DNA of 64,000 nucleotides from Maritimibacter sp. 55A14 (GCF_003122205.1 NZ_QEYE01000005.1:62001-126000), one strand, 5' to 3'. Positions 24,936 through 34,847 are shown, counted from the first letter of the stretch. Program-made: numbers and translations. The notes: generated by a model not told the origin, from the letters alone.

Positions 24936-27900
24936 ATGACCGACTCGCTTGCCAAAATCCGTTCCGCGATGCGCACCGACACCCTGCCCGACGAGGGTGC
25001 GGTGCTGCGCCACCTGATTGCCGAGGCCGATCTGGACGATGCAGCCCGAAGCGCGATCCAGAACCGCGGGGCCAAGCTGGTTGAAAAGATCCGGACCTCT
25101 GCCGGCCCCGGCCTGATGGAGGTCTTCCTGGCCGAATACGGGCTCTCGACCGAGGAAGGCATCGCGCTGATGTGCCTGGCCGAGGCTCTGCTGCGGGTGC
25201 CCGACGCCGACACGATCGACGCGCTGATCGAGGACAAGATCGCACCCAGCGACTGGGGCAAGCATCTGGGACATTCGTCCTCCTCGCTGGTCAACGCCTC
25301 CACATGGGCGCTGATGCTGACCGGCAAGGTGCTCGACGACGAGCACGAGCGCGGCCTGGCGGGCACGCTGCGCGGCGCGGTCCGGCGTCTGGGAGAGCCG
25401 GTGATCCGAACCGCCGTCGGCCGCGCCATGCGCGAGATGGGCCGCCAGTTCGTGCTGGGCGAGACGGTGCAATCGGCGATGCGCCGCGCCCGCGCGATGG
25501 AAGCCAAGGGCTACAGCTACTCCTACGACATGCTGGGCGAGGCGGCGCGCACCGATGCCGACGCACGCCGCTACCAGCGCGCCTATTCCGACGCGATCGC
25601 GGAAATGGCGGAAGCCTGCGACAAGGGCGACATCCGCATGAACCCCGGCATTTCCGTGAAGCTCTCGGCGCTCCATGCCCGCTACGAGGTCGCGCAGCGC
25701 GACCGCGTGATGAGCGAACTCGCCCCGCGCCTGGCTGGTCTCGCCCGGCAGGCCAAGGATGCCGGCATGGGCCTCAATATCGACGCCGAGGAGGCCGACC
25801 GGCTGGACCTGTCGCTCGACGTGATCGAGAAGGTACTCTCGGACCCGCGGCTGGCGGGCTGGGACGGGTTCGGCGTCGTCGTGCAGGCCTACGGGCCGCG
25901 CGCGGGCCATGTTCTCGACTGGCTCTACGCGCTGGCCGGCAAGCTCGACCGCAAGATCATGGTGCGGCTCGTCAAGGGCGCTTACTGGGACACCGAGGTG
26001 AAGCGCGCGCAGGTCTTGGGGCTGGACGGCTTCCCGGTCTTCTCGCGCAAGGCGTCCACCGACGTCAGCTATATCGCCAATGCCCGCAAGCTCCTGCGCA
26101 TGACCGACCGCATCTATCCGCAGTTTGCCACCCACAACGCCCATACTGTGGCGGCGATCCTGGAGATGGGCAGCGACCGGCGCGATGCGTTCGAGTTCCA
26201 GCGTCTGCACGGCATGGGCGAGCGGCTCCACGACATCGTCCTGGCCGAGGAGAAGACCCGTTGCCGGATCTACGCGCCGGTCGGCGCGCATCGCGACCTG
26301 CTGGCCTATCTGGTCCGCCGGCTGCTGGAGAATGGCGCCAACTCCTCCTTCGTCAACCAGATCCTCGACCCCGACGTACCGGCGTCCGAAGTCGCCGCCG
26401 ACCCGTTCGCGGCGGTGGCGCAGTATATCGGCGCGCCTGAGAACCCGGTGATCGACCACCCGTCCGCGATCTTCGGCGAGGGCCGGGTGAATGCGCGCGG
26501 CTGGGACCTGACAGATCCCGAGGATCTTGCCGATATCGAGGCCGCCCGCGCGCCTTGGCGCGATACCGTCTTCGAGGCCGCTCCGATCATAGCGGGCAAA
26601 TCAAAGGACGGGCCCGCCCATGACGCGATGAACCCGGCCGATCCAACCGACAAGGTGGGGCATGTGACCGACGCCTCGCCCGAGGATGTGGAGACCGCGC
26701 TGGCCGCCGCGACGCCCTGGGAGGCCGGGCCGGCGGAACGCGCCGAGGTGCTGCGCCGGGCCGCCGATCTCTACGAACGTGATTTCGGTCTGGTCTTCGC
26801 GATCGTCGCGCGCGAGGCGGGCAAGACCCAGCTCGACGCCGTGGGCGAATTGCGCGAGGCGGTGGATTTCCTGCGCTACTATGCCGGGCAGACCGACCAG
26901 CCCAACCCCGCGCGCGGCGTCTTTGCCTGCATCTCGCCCTGGAACTTCCCGCTGGCGATCTTCACCGGGCAGCTTTCGGCGGCGCTGGCGGCGGGCAACG
27001 CGGTGGTCGCCAAGCCCGCCGAACAGACCCCGCTCATCGCACATGCGGCGGTGAAACTCCTGCATGAGGCCGGCGTACCCCGCAGCGCGCTGCAATTCCT
27101 GCCCGGCGACGGCGGCACGGTGGGCGCGGCGCTCACCTCCGATCCGCGGGTGGACGGCGTCTGTTTCACAGGCGGCACCGATACTGCGATGCTGATCAAC
27201 CGCGCGATGGCCGCCAAGCTCGATCCCAACGCCCCGCTCATCGCCGAGACGGGCGGGCTCAACGCGATGATCGTGGACAGCACCGCGCTGCCCGAACAGG
27301 CGGTGCGCGACATCCTCGCTTCGTCCTTCCAGAGCGCCGGCCAGCGCTGTTCGGCGCTGCGCTGCCTCTACGTGCAGGAGGACATCGCGCCGACGCTGAC
27401 CCGAATGCTCTTCGGCGCGATGGAGGAGCTCAGCCTCGGCAATCCCTGGGACCTCTCCACCGATGTGGGTCCGGTCATCGACGACGAGGCCCGCAGCCGC
27501 ATCGTGGAGCATGTCGAACGCGCCCGCAGCGAAGGCCGTGTGCTCAAGGAAATGCCGACACCCAATACCGGCAATTTCGTCGGCCCCACGGTGATCCGCG
27601 TGGGCGGAATAGGCGAGATGGGGCAGGAGATTTTCGGCCCGGTCCTGCATCTGGCGACCTTCAAGTCGCGCGACCTGCACCGTGTCATCGACGCGATCAA
27701 CGCCACCGGCTACGGGCTGACCTTCGGGCTGCACACCCGGATCGACGACCGCGTGCAGGAGATCGTGGACCGCATCGAGGTCGGCAACATGTATGTCAAC
27801 CGCAACCAGATCGGCGCGGTGGTGGGCAGCCAGCCCTTTGGCGGCGAGGGTCTGTCGGGCACCGGGCCCAAGGCGGGCGGGCCGAACTACGTGCCACGGT

Positions 27901-28418
27901 TCACCGCGCGGCCCCGGCCCAGCCTGTCGCCGGACGACGCCCCGCCGGCGCCCGTCGATGCCGTGGCCGCGGCGCTCAATGCGCTCGCGGTGCCCGATAC
28001 GCCGCATGAGGTCCTCGACATGCCCGGACCGACCGGCGAGTCGAACCGTCTGTCGCTCTATCCGCGCAGGCGGATTCTCTGCATGGGACCAGGGCGCGGG
28101 GCCGCCGACCGCCAGGCCGCCGAGGTGCGCGCGACCGGCGCCGTGCCGCTCACCGTCTCCGAGGGCGGCGATGTCTCCGGCCAGCTCGACCCCGAGGCAC
28201 TGGCCAGCCTGGCCCCGCTCGACGGGGTGCTCTGGTGGGGGGACGCCGAGACCGCCCGCGCCTGCCGCGAGGCGCTGGCGCGGCGCGATGGGCCGCTCAT
28301 CCCGCTGATCTGCGAGGAAGGCGGAGCGTCGCGGCTCTGGATGGAGCGCCATGTCTGCGTGGACACCACCGCGTCGGGCGGCAACGCGCAGCTTCTGGCG
28401 GCGGGCGGCGAAGCCTGA
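24936..28418 (+). CDS. putA: Bifunctional proline dehydrogenase/L-glutamate gamma-semialdehyde dehydrogenase PutA
   Basis: 1160-residue enzyme that oxidises proline to glutamate at the membrane face. The FAD-dependent proline dehydrogenase barrel occupies about 150-470 (GISVKLSALHARYE, MGLNIDAEEADRLDLSLDV, KGAYWDTEVKRAQ). The NAD-dependent aldehyde dehydrogenase domain occupies about 560-1000, with SPWNFPLAIFTG, catalytic Glu in LIAETGGLNAM and catalytic Cys in SAGQRCSALRC. A C-terminal extension follows. The N-terminal ribbon-helix-helix of enterobacterial PutA is absent, which fits regulation by the separate PutR next door. CTGGAGG precedes the ATG. Confidence 0.97.
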   Translation: MTDSLAKIRSAMRTDTLPDEGAVLRHLIAEADLDDAARSAIQNRGAKLVEKIRTSAGPGLMEVFLAEYGLSTEEGIALMCLAEALLRVPDADTIDALIEDKIAPSDWGKHLGHSSSSLVNASTWALMLTGKVLDDEHERGLAGTLRGAVRRLGEPVIRTAVGRAMREMGRQFVLGETVQSAMRRARAMEAKGYSYSYDMLGEAARTDADARRYQRAYSDAIAEMAEACDKGDIRMNPGISVKLSALHARYEVAQRDRVMSELAPRLAGLARQAKDAGMGLNIDAEEADRLDLSLDVIEKVLSDPRLAGWDGFGVVVQAYGPRAGHVLDWLYALAGKLDRKIMVRLVKGAYWDTEVKRAQVLGLDGFPVFSRKASTDVSYIANARKLLRMTDRIYPQFATHNAHTVAAILEMGSDRRDAFEFQRLHGMGERLHDIVLAEEKTRCRIYAPVGAHRDLLAYLVRRLLENGANSSFVNQILDPDVPASEVAADPFAAVAQYIGAPENPVIDHPSAIFGEGRVNARGWDLTDPEDLADIEAARAPWRDTVFEAAPIIAGKSKDGPAHDAMNPADPTDKVGHVTDASPEDVETALAAATPWEAGPAERAEVLRRAADLYERDFGLVFAIVAREAGKTQLDAVGELREAVDFLRYYAGQTDQPNPARGVFACISPWNFPLAIFTGQLSAALAAGNAVVAKPAEQTPLIAHAAVKLLHEAGVPRSALQFLPGDGGTVGAALTSDPRVDGVCFTGGTDTAMLINRAMAAKLDPNAPLIAETGGLNAMIVDSTALPEQAVRDILASSFQSAGQRCSALRCLYVQEDIAPTLTRMLFGAMEELSLGNPWDLSTDVGPVIDDEARSRIVEHVERARSEGRVLKEMPTPNTGNFVGPTVIRVGGIGEMGQEIFGPVLHLATFKSRDLHRVIDAINATGYGLTFGLHTRIDDRVQEIVDRIEVGNMYVNRNQIGAVVGSQPFGGEGLSGTGPKAGGPNYVPRFTARPRPSLSPDDAPPAPVDAVAAALNALAVPDTPHEVLDMPGPTGESNRLSLYPRRRILCMGPGRGAADRQAAEVRATGAVPLTVSEGGDVSGQLDPEALASLAPLDGVLWWGDAETARACREALARRDGPLIPLICEEGGASRLWMERHVCVDTTASGGNAQLLAAGGEA

Positions 28419-28454
28419 GGACCGCCCCCCGCGCGGCGGGCCGGGCGGCGGTCC
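28419..28454 (+). terminator. GC-rich hairpin after putA
   Basis: GGACCGCC (28419-28426) pairs with GGCGGTCC (28447-28454) directly after the putA stop, with a GC-rich 20-base loop. No T-run follows, so it is a possible factor-assisted terminator or 3' stabilising structure. Confidence 0.4.
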
Positions 28455-28541
28455 GCCACGCCCCGGCCGCCGCGCGCCACGGGCTTGACCCGGCCGCCGC
28501 CAGGGGGCAGCGTCGGATGTCCGCGCAGCCCCGGAGCGCCC

Positions 28542-29291
28542 ATGATCCCGATCCGCGATCACAATCCCTCCCTCACGACGCCCTGGGTCACCTGGGGCCT
28601 GATCGCGGCGAATGTGCTGGTCTTCCTGTCCTACTGGCCGCTCTTCAACGACCCGCCGGCGCTGATGCGCTTCTTCCACGACTGGGCGCTGATGCCCGCG
28701 CGGGTTAGCCGGGGCGAGGCGTATCACGGACTGGTCACCTCCATGTTCCTGCACGGAGGGCTCCTGCATATCGCGGGCAACATGCTCTTTCTCTGGATAT
28801 TCGGCGACAACCTGGAAGACATGTTCGGCCATGCCGGGTTCCTGGCCTTCTACCTCGCCTCGGGCGTAGCCGCGGCGCTGGCGCAATACGCGACCGCCCC
28901 CTTCACCACCGCGCCGATGGTGGGGGCCTCAGGCGCGGTGGCCGGCGTGATGGGGGGCTATCTGCTGCTCTATCCGCGGGCCCGCGTCGATGTGCTGATC
29001 GTCATCTTCTTCTATGTGCGCATCCTGGCGCTGCCCGCCTGGGTCATGCTGGGGATCTGGTTCGCCTTCCAGCTGATCAGCGGCCTGGGGGCAACGGACG
29101 CCACGGGCGGCGTGGCCTACTGGGCCCATGCCGGCGGCTTCCTGGTCGGGCTCGGGCTGACGCTGCCGGTCTGGATCGCGCATGGCGGGCCGCGCTTCTG
29201 GGCCGCGGGCGCCGGCGCGCCACCCTGGCCCGAGGCCCGCTACCGCGTCGGCCACACGCATATCCCGCGGGTTCCGCGCCGGCGGCGTTGA
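28542..29291 (+). CDS. Rhomboid-family intramembrane serine protease
   Basis: 249-residue polytopic protein with six hydrophobic spans. The catalytic dyad is visible: S130 in GASGAVAGVMGG and H196 in AYWAHAGG. The oxyanion-helping HGGLLHIAGN motif (H71, H76, N80) is also present. Rhomboids cleave substrates within the membrane; the substrate here is unknown. The start is the ATG opening MIPIRDHNPS, the standard N-terminus of this subgroup. Confidence 0.94.
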   Translation: MIPIRDHNPSLTTPWVTWGLIAANVLVFLSYWPLFNDPPALMRFFHDWALMPARVSRGEAYHGLVTSMFLHGGLLHIAGNMLFLWIFGDNLEDMFGHAGFLAFYLASGVAAALAQYATAPFTTAPMVGASGAVAGVMGGYLLLYPRARVDVLIVIFFYVRILALPAWVMLGIWFAFQLISGLGATDATGGVAYWAHAGGFLVGLGLTLPVWIAHGGPRFWAAGAGAPPWPEARYRVGHTHIPRVPRRRR

Positions 29292-29368
29292 ACCGCGGCG
29301 CGCCGGCGCTTCCACGCCGCGCCGGCCCCCGCTACGATATGCGCGGACCCGCCGCGAAAGGATGCGCC

Positions 29369-29755
29369 ATGCCCGAACCCGCCCCCTTCTCCGATCCCGT
29401 CACCGTCACTTGCCATTGCGGCGCGGTCGAGCTGCGCGTGCATCTCTCCGGCGGGCTTGCAACGGCGCGGCGCTGCGACTGCTCCTTCTGCCGGCGCCGC
29501 GGCGCCGCCGCGGTGACGGCGCCCCTCGACGGGCTGGAGGTGGTCCGCGGCGCCGACCGGCTGACGCTCTATCGATGGGGGACCGGAACGGCGCGGCATT
29601 TCTTCTGCGCGACCTGCGGCGTCTACACGCATCACCGGCGCCGCTCGAACCCGAACGAATACGGCGTCAACCTGGGCGCCATCGAAGGCGTGAACCCGCG
29701 CGAACTGGAACCCGTCCCCTGGAGCGACGGCGTCAACCATCCCTCCGACCGCTGA
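29369..29755 (+). CDS. GFA-family (CENP-V/glutathione-dependent formaldehyde-activating-like) zinc protein
   Basis: 128-residue protein with the GFA zinc pattern: TCHCGAVEL, CDCSFCRRRG and FFCATCGVYTHH, binding two zinc ions. Some family members conjugate formaldehyde with glutathione, but most, including ones of this size, have no proven reaction. GAAAGG lies before the ATG. Its stop is immediately followed by a copy of the intergenic repeat. Confidence 0.88.
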   Translation: MPEPAPFSDPVTVTCHCGAVELRVHLSGGLATARRCDCSFCRRRGAAAVTAPLDGLEVVRGADRLTLYRWGTGTARHFFCATCGVYTHHRRRSNPNEYGVNLGAIEGVNPRELEPVPWSDGVNHPSDR

Positions 29756-29825
29756 TTTCTTCTTGCCGCAAATATCCCGGGGGTGAATGGCCCGGGCACC
29801 GGGCCAGAGGGGGCGGGCAGCCCCC
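29756..29825 (-). repeat. Intergenic repeat, copy A (inverted orientation)
   Basis: Minus-strand copy of a family present three times here. Read on the minus strand it has a GC hairpin GGGGGC-N5-GCCCCC (29809-29825) and, after a spacer, a core CCCCCGGGATATTTGCGGCA then AGAAGAAA (29756-29783). It fills the gap between the GFA gene and the argF 3' end, where the genes converge. It looks like a REP-type element; a terminator function is possible. Confidence 0.7.
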
Positions 29826-29827
29826 TT

Positions 29828-30754
29828 TCACACGCCCAGGCACCAGCGCATGATGGCCTTCTGGGCGTGCAGCCGGTTCTCCGCCTCGTCGAAAATCACC
29901 GATTGCGGCCCGTCCATGACCGCGCTCGTCGCCTCGTCCTCGCGATGCGCGGGCAGACAATGCATGAAGAGCGCGTCGGGCTTGGCCGCGGCCATCAGCC
30001 GGTCGTTGACCTGGTAGCCGCGCAGCAGGTTGTGCCGCCGTTCCTTGGTGGACTGGCTGTCATGCATCGATACCCAGGTGTCGGTCACCACAAGGTCGGC
30101 GCCCGCCACCGCCTTCATCGGGTCGCGCTCGATCTCCACCCGGCTGCCGGCCTTGCGCGCCGCCTCGACGAAGACCGGCTCGGGGTCGAGCGGCGGCGGG
30201 CCGGTGAAGGTCAAATCGAAGCCGAACTGCCCGGCGGCATGCAGGAACGACGCGCAGACATTGTTGCCGTCGCCCGACCAGACCACCTTGCGCCCCGCGA
30301 TGGGCCCGCGGTGCTCCTCGAATGTCATCACGTCGGCCATGATCTGGCAGGGATGGGTGCGGTCGGTCAGCCCGTTGATCACCGGCACGTCGGAATACTC
30401 CGCCATCTCCAGCAGTACGCTTTCGTCGAAAGTGCGGATCATGATCATGTCCACATAGCGCGACAGGACGCGGGCCGTGTCGGCGATGGTCTCGCCATGA
30501 CCGAGCTGCATCTCGCTGCCCGAGAGCACCATCGTCTGCCCGCCCATCTGCCGCACCCCGACATCGAAGGAGACGCGGGTGCGCGTCGAGGGTTTCTCGA
30601 AAATGAGCGCGACCATGCGCCCCGCGAGCGGCTGCGCGTCGTCGGGCGTGCCGCGCGGCCGCCCGGCGCGCGCGGTCTTCATCGCCCGCGCGGTGTCGAT
30701 GATGTCCCTAAGCTCGTCCCGATCTGTCTTGTGGATGTCGAGGAAATGATTCAT
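29828..30754 (-). CDS. argF: Ornithine carbamoyltransferase
   Basis: 308-residue enzyme making citrulline from ornithine and carbamoyl phosphate in arginine synthesis. The carbamoyl-phosphate motif [13 protein letters not shown], the HPCQ motif in [13 protein letters not shown], and the ornithine-site [11 protein letters not shown] are all present. The start is the ATG opening [15 protein letters not shown]; an upstream alternative adds a non-conserved leader. Second gene of argD-argF; a repeat copy lies between them. Confidence 0.97.
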   Translation of the reverse strand: MNHFLDIHKTDRDELRDIIDTARAMKTARAGRPRGTPDDAQPLAGRMVALIFEKPSTRTRVSFDVGVRQMGGQTMVLSGSEMQLGHGETIADTARVLSRYVDMIMIRTFDESVLLEMAEYSDVPVINGLTDRTHPCQIMADVMTFEEHRGPIAGRKVVWSGDGNNVCASFLHAAGQFGFDLTFTGPPPLDPEPVFVEAARKAGSRVEIERDPMKAVAGADLVVTDTWVSMHDSQSTKERRHNLLRGYQVNDRLMAAAKPDALFMHCLPAHREDEATSAVMDGPQSVIFDEAENRLHAQKAIMRWCLGV

Positions 30755-30786
30755 GTCGTCTCGCTTCGCTTTGTCGTTGCACGGGC

Positions 30787-30831
30787 GGGGGCCAGCCCCC
30801 ACACCCCCGGGATATTTCCGGCAAGAAGAAA
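30787..30831 (+). repeat. Intergenic repeat, copy B
   Basis: GC hairpin GGGGGC-CA-GCCCCC (30787-30800) followed by the core CCCCCGGGATATTTCCGGCA then AGAAGAAA (30804-30831). The core differs from copy A at a single position. It sits within the argD-argF intergenic gap, antisense to transcription, so it could affect read-through between the two arginine genes. Confidence 0.7.
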
Positions 30832-30847
30832 GGCAGGGCCGGTGCGG

Positions 30848-32029
30848 TCAGCCATCGCCGCGCTCAAGCGACGTGGCGGCGCGGTCGAGGCGCGCCACCG
30901 CCTCGGCGATCTCGTCGTCGGAAATGGTGAGCGGGGGCAGGAGCCGCAACACGTTGTCGGCCGCCGGCACGGTCAGCAGATGCGCGCCGTAGCCCGCCTG
31001 CACCACGTCGGTATTGGCGGCCTTGCATTTCAGCCCCAGCATCAGCCCGGCGCCCCGCACCTCCTCGAAAATCTCCGGGTGGCTTGCGACCAGCCCTTCG
31101 AGCCGCTGGCGCAGCGCGCCCGCCTTGCGGCCCACGGTGTCGAGGAACTCCGAATCGGCGACGATCTCCATCACCTTCGCGCCGACAGCGCAGCCGAGCG
31201 GGTTGCCGCCATAGGTCGAGCCATGCGTGCCCGCCACCATCGGACTGCCCGCGGCTTCGGTCGCCAGCACCGCGCCCAGCGGGAAGCCGCCGCCGATGCC
31301 CTTGGCCACCATCATGATATCGGGCGTAATGCCCGCCCATTCATGGGCAAAGAGCCGGCCAGTGCGCCCCATGCCGCATTGCACCTCGTCGAGGATCAGG
31401 AGCGCGCCGGTGCTGTCGCAGGCGTCGCGCAGCCCCTTGAGACACTGGTCTGGCAGCGGGCGGATGCCGCCCTCGCCCTGCACCGGCTCGATCAGCACCG
31501 CGGCCGGCGCGTCCTCGAGCGCGGCGTAGAGCGCATCGTGATCGCCCCAGGGCAATTGCCGGAAGCCTGGTATCAGCGGGCCGAAGCCCCTGGTCATCTT
31601 CTCCGAGCCCGCAGCCGCGATGGCGGCGGTGGAGCGGCCGTGGAACGCGCCCTCGAAGGTCAGTATCTCGGTGCGCTCCGGCTCGCCCCGGTCGAACCAG
31701 TACCGGCGCGCCATCTTGACGGCAAGCTCCAGCGCCTCGGTCCCGGAGTTGGTGAAGAAGACCGTATCGGCGAATGTCGCCTCGACCAGTACCTCGGCGA
31801 GCTTCTCCTGCGCGGGGATATGGTAGAGGTTCGAGGTATGCCAGAGCTGTCCGGCCTGCGTGGTCAGCGCCTCGACCAGCGCCGGATGGGCATGGCCCAG
31901 CGCGTTGACGGCGATGCCAGCACCCATGTCCAGGTATCGGGTACCGTCGGCCTCCTCCAGCCAGCAGCCCTCTCCCTTCACGAAGCTCAGGGGCGCGCGG
32001 TTGTAGGTCGGCAGGACGGCAGGGATCAT
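30848..32029 (-). CDS. argD: Acetylornithine aminotransferase (class III)
   Basis: 393-residue PLP enzyme converting N-acetylglutamate semialdehyde to N-acetylornithine. Motifs: [41 protein letters not shown], and the PLP-binding Lys in [15 protein letters not shown]. The ArgD/succinylornithine transaminase group is hard to separate by sequence, but pairing with argF supports ArgD. First gene of the leftward argD-argF pair. Confidence 0.96.
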   Translation of the reverse strand: MIPAVLPTYNRAPLSFVKGEGCWLEEADGTRYLDMGAGIAVNALGHAHPALVEALTTQAGQLWHTSNLYHIPAQEKLAEVLVEATFADTVFFTNSGTEALELAVKMARRYWFDRGEPERTEILTFEGAFHGRSTAAIAAAGSEKMTRGFGPLIPGFRQLPWGDHDALYAALEDAPAAVLIEPVQGEGGIRPLPDQCLKGLRDACDSTGALLILDEVQCGMGRTGRLFAHEWAGITPDIMMVAKGIGGGFPLGAVLATEAAGSPMVAGTHGSTYGGNPLGCAVGAKVMEIVADSEFLDTVGRKAGALRQRLEGLVASHPEIFEEVRGAGLMLGLKCKAANTDVVQAGYGAHLLTVPAADNVLRLLPPLTISDDEIAEAVARLDRAATSLERGDG

Positions 32030-32185
32030 CTGATCGCTCCTCGGGACAGGTCTGAATAGGGGATGTGCGCAAAGCGCGGCAGGAAAGTCAATCGGAAGGG
32101 CGGCGCGCGGCCATGCACATGGGCCCGTCGGCGCAGGGCGCGGCCCAGCGGCGCGCCGGTATGGTGCGGTGTCGGCCGCGGCGGC

Positions 32186-32998
32186 TCACGACTTCAGCCG
32201 GTAACCCCTGGCAAACCAGCGCCAGACCAGCGCGCCGACTGTGAGGATAGCGGCGAGCGCGACGCCGACCCCCGCCCAGGGGTTGACATCCGAGGTGCCC
32301 AGCACCCCGTAGCGCATCCCGTCGATCAGGTAGAACACCGGGTTGAGATGCGAGATCGTCTGCATCAGCGGCGGCAGCGTCTCGATCGAATAGAAGGTGC
32401 CCGAGAGGAAGGATAGCGGCGTGACGATGAAATTGGTGATCGCGGCCATGTGGTCGAATTTCGTGGCCAGTATGCCCGCCATGATGCCGATCACCGCCAT
32501 GAAAGCGGCGCCCAGCACCGCGAAACAGAGCGCCCAGAACGGATGCGCCACGCCCAGCCCCAGCCAGGGGAAGAAGACCAGCGCCACGGCGCAAGCCACC
32601 AGCAGCCCGCGCGCCACGCCGCCCGCCACATAGCCCAGCACCAGCTCCAACGGGGCGAGCGGCGGCATCAGCGTATCGACGATGTTGCCCTGCACCTTGG
32701 CGATCACGATCGATGAGGATGTATTGGCGAACGAGTTCTGGATCACCTGCATCATCAGGATGCCCGGCGCGAGGAACTGCACGAAGGGCACACCCATCAG
32801 CTCTCCGCGCCGCGCGCCCAGCGCCAGATCGAAGATCAGCAGGAAAAGCCCCGCCGTCGCCAGCGGCGCCAGAAGGGTCTGCGTCCAGACTGCGGTGAAG
32901 CGGCGGATCTCGCGTTCGGCGAGCGTCAGAAGCCCCATCCAGTTGACGCGGCCGAAGCGGCGGACGCCCATGGCGGCTGTTTCCGGCGAATGTGCCAT
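32186..32998 (-). CDS. ABC-2 type transporter permease
   Basis: 270-residue inner-membrane permease with six hydrophobic spans (e.g. LLAPLATAGLFLLIFDLAL; GLLVACAVALVFFPWLGLGV) and the ABC-2 signature near the end, FIVTPLSFLSGTFYSIETLP followed by FYLIDGMRYGVLG. It resembles YadH/NodJ-like drug or polysaccharide exporters. No ATPase gene is adjacent, so its partner is encoded elsewhere. Divergent from gcrA. Confidence 0.9.
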   Translation of the reverse strand: MAHSPETAAMGVRRFGRVNWMGLLTLAEREIRRFTAVWTQTLLAPLATAGLFLLIFDLALGARRGELMGVPFVQFLAPGILMMQVIQNSFANTSSSIVIAKVQGNIVDTLMPPLAPLELVLGYVAGGVARGLLVACAVALVFFPWLGLGVAHPFWALCFAVLGAAFMAVIGIMAGILATKFDHMAAITNFIVTPLSFLSGTFYSIETLPPLMQTISHLNPVFYLIDGMRYGVLGTSDVNPWAGVGVALAAILTVGALVWRWFARGYRLKS

Positions 32999-33149
32999 GC
33001 TTGCTCCAGGATTTCGGTGTTGCGCACCTTGTATCCGACCGTCCGGTGGTTACAATAGGCAGACCTCGGATTTCTCCTGGGATGGACGGAACGACACGGG
33101 CGCAGCCGGGAGACCGGCGTCGCGCGTCAATGAAGAGTTGAGGGGACCC

Positions 33150-33731
33150 ATGTCCTGGACCGATGAACGCGTAGAGCTGCTCAAGAAGATGTGGATTGAC
33201 GGCAAGAGCGCCAGCCAGATCGCCAAGGAACTTGGCGGCGTCACCCGCAATGCGGTGATCGGCAAGGTGCACCGGCTGGGCCTGTCCAACCGCGCCACTG
33301 GCGGCAGCGCCAAACCCGCGGCGGAGGACGCCGCGGCAGCCGCTCCGCGCAAGGAGGCTGCGAAGCCCAAATCCACCGGCGCCAAACCCGCATCGCCGCA
33401 GGCCCCCGCCGAGGCGCCGGCCAAGCCCGCTTCCCCCGCGCCCGCCCGCAAGCCGATCGTCAGCGCGGGCCAGCCCTTGCCGCCGCAGCCTTCGGCCAAC
33501 GAGATCAGCCCCGAGGCGCTGGCCACCGTGCGCGAGGTGGAGAAAAAGGCTCGCAAGCTGACGCTGATGGAATTGACCGAACGGACCTGCAAATGGCCCG
33601 TGGGTGACCCCGCGACCGAGGATTTCTGGTTCTGTGGGCTGCCCTGCCAGTCCGGAAAACCCTATTGCGAGGCCCATGTCGGCGTGGCGTTCCAGCCGAT
33701 GTCCTCGCGCCGCGACCGCCGGGCGAGGTAG
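33150..33731 (+). CDS. gcrA: Cell-cycle regulator GcrA
   Basis: 193-residue alphaproteobacterial transcription factor that works with sigma-70 at promoters carrying GANTC sites methylated by CcrM. The N-terminal DNA-binding part is highly conserved (MSWTDERVELLKKMWIDGKS then ASQIAKELGGVTRNAVIGKV). A long Ala/Pro/Lys linker follows (about 50-120). The C-terminal sigma-binding region has LTERTCKWPVGDP and FCGLPCQSGKPYCEAH. AGGGGA precedes the ATG. Confidence 0.96.
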   Translation: MSWTDERVELLKKMWIDGKSASQIAKELGGVTRNAVIGKVHRLGLSNRATGGSAKPAAEDAAAAAPRKEAAKPKSTGAKPASPQAPAEAPAKPASPAPARKPIVSAGQPLPPQPSANEISPEALATVREVEKKARKLTLMELTERTCKWPVGDPATEDFWFCGLPCQSGKPYCEAHVGVAFQPMSSRRDRRAR

Positions 33732-33840
33732 GGCGCCACCGCACCCCGCACGCGCTCCTGCACGCTTGGAACGGCCGAGCAAATCGCGTATCGTTGCCAA
33801 AACGGGCGCGGGGCGCGCATCGGCAGAAACGAACGGGCAG

Positions 33841-34323
33841 ATGGTAAAGGCAACAGGAGTTCCGCAACTTCCCATCCGGACGCGCGGCGCGCGCAAGCAT
33901 GACGTGCGCACGCAATTCGCCGCGCTCTGCTACCGCCCACGGGACGGACGCAAGGGCATCGAGGTGCTGCTCGTGACGAGCCGCGAAAGCGGACGCTGGC
34001 TGGTGCCAAAGGGCTGGCCGATGGACCGCCAGACCCCCGCCGCCGCCGCCGCCCGCGAAGCTTATGAGGAAGCCGGGGTACTGGGCCGGATGCGCGACGA
34101 GGTGATCGGTCTCTATTCCTATCAGAAGGAGATGGTCGAGGACGCGCTGCCCTGCGTCGTGGCGGTCTTCGCGCTTGAGGTGCGGGAGGTCCTCAAGGAC
34201 TATCCCGAAGCCAGCGAGCGCAAGCGCAAGTGGTTCTCCGCCCGCAAGGCCGCCGCCAAGGTAAAGGAACCCGAGCTTGCCGAGATCATCCGCAGTTTCG
34301 CCGGGCGCACCGCGCGGGGGTGA
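33841..34323 (+). CDS. Nudix hydrolase with an altered Nudix box
   Basis: 160-residue protein with a single Nudix fold. The box reads GWPMDRQTPAAAAAREAYEE then AG; the REAYEEAG helix (72-79) is intact, but the first Glu of the GX5E pattern is Gln (Q64). Similar changes occur in the DIPP-like subgroup that acts on diphosphoinositol polyphosphates or diadenosine polyphosphates. The substrate is unknown. The start is the ATG at 33841; the ribosome-binding site is weak. A DUF1178 gene follows after 80 bases. Confidence 0.87.
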   Translation: MVKATGVPQLPIRTRGARKHDVRTQFAALCYRPRDGRKGIEVLLVTSRESGRWLVPKGWPMDRQTPAAAAAREAYEEAGVLGRMRDEVIGLYSYQKEMVEDALPCVVAVFALEVREVLKDYPEASERKRKWFSARKAAAKVKEPELAEIIRSFAGRTARG

Positions 34324-34403
34324 TGCCGCGGGGGGCGGTGCAAGGTATTGATAAACGCCCGGCATCGTATATCTATCCGGCACAGGATGTTCGGGAAGAC
34401 AGG

Positions 34404-34847
34404 ATGATCCGCTACACCCTTCGATGCGACAGGGACCACCAGTTCGAAAGCTGGTTCCGGTCGGGCGACGCCTTCGACAAGCTGCTGGCCGGCGGCATGG
34501 TCGCCTGCTCTATCTGTGGCTCGGACCGGGTGGCCAAGGCGGTGATGGCGCCGCGGGTGCGGCCCGCGCGCGACGCCGCGCCCGCCCCGGACGGACCCAC
34601 GCCGGGGCCGCTCAGCACACCCGCGAGCCCCGCCGAACAGGCGCTGGTCGAACTGCGCCGGCGCATCGAAGCGGAATCGGATTACGTGGGCGGCGAGTTC
34701 GCGGCCGAGGCCCGGCGCATCCATGCCGGCGAGTCCGAGCGGCGCGCGATCCACGGCGAGGCACGGGTCGATGAGGCCCGCGCCCTGACCGAAGAGGGCA
34801 TCCGTTTCACCCCCCTGCCCTTCGCCGCGACCCGCAAGACGAACTGA
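34404..34847 (+). CDS. DUF1178 family protein
   Basis: 147-residue protein of unknown function common in alphaproteobacteria. It starts MIRYTLRCDRDHQFESWFRS, has a CSICGS pair that with the first Cys may bind zinc (C8, C35, C38), a Pro-rich middle, and the conserved ending EARALTEEGIRFTPLPF. Usually found beside a Nudix gene as here. GACAGG precedes the ATG. Confidence 0.88.
   Translation: MIRYTLRCDRDHQFESWFRSGDAFDKLLAGGMVACSICGSDRVAKAVMAPRVRPARDAAPAPDGPTPGPLSTPASPAEQALVELRRRIEAESDYVGGEFAAEARRIHAGESERRAIHGEARVDEARALTEEGIRFTPLPFAATRKTN

Noticed and set aside
24819-26459. Extension of the putR frame far upstream, antisense to putA
   Set aside because: The Lrp protein begins at MKAADLDRFDLAILR (24818); the rest is an antisense shadow of putA.
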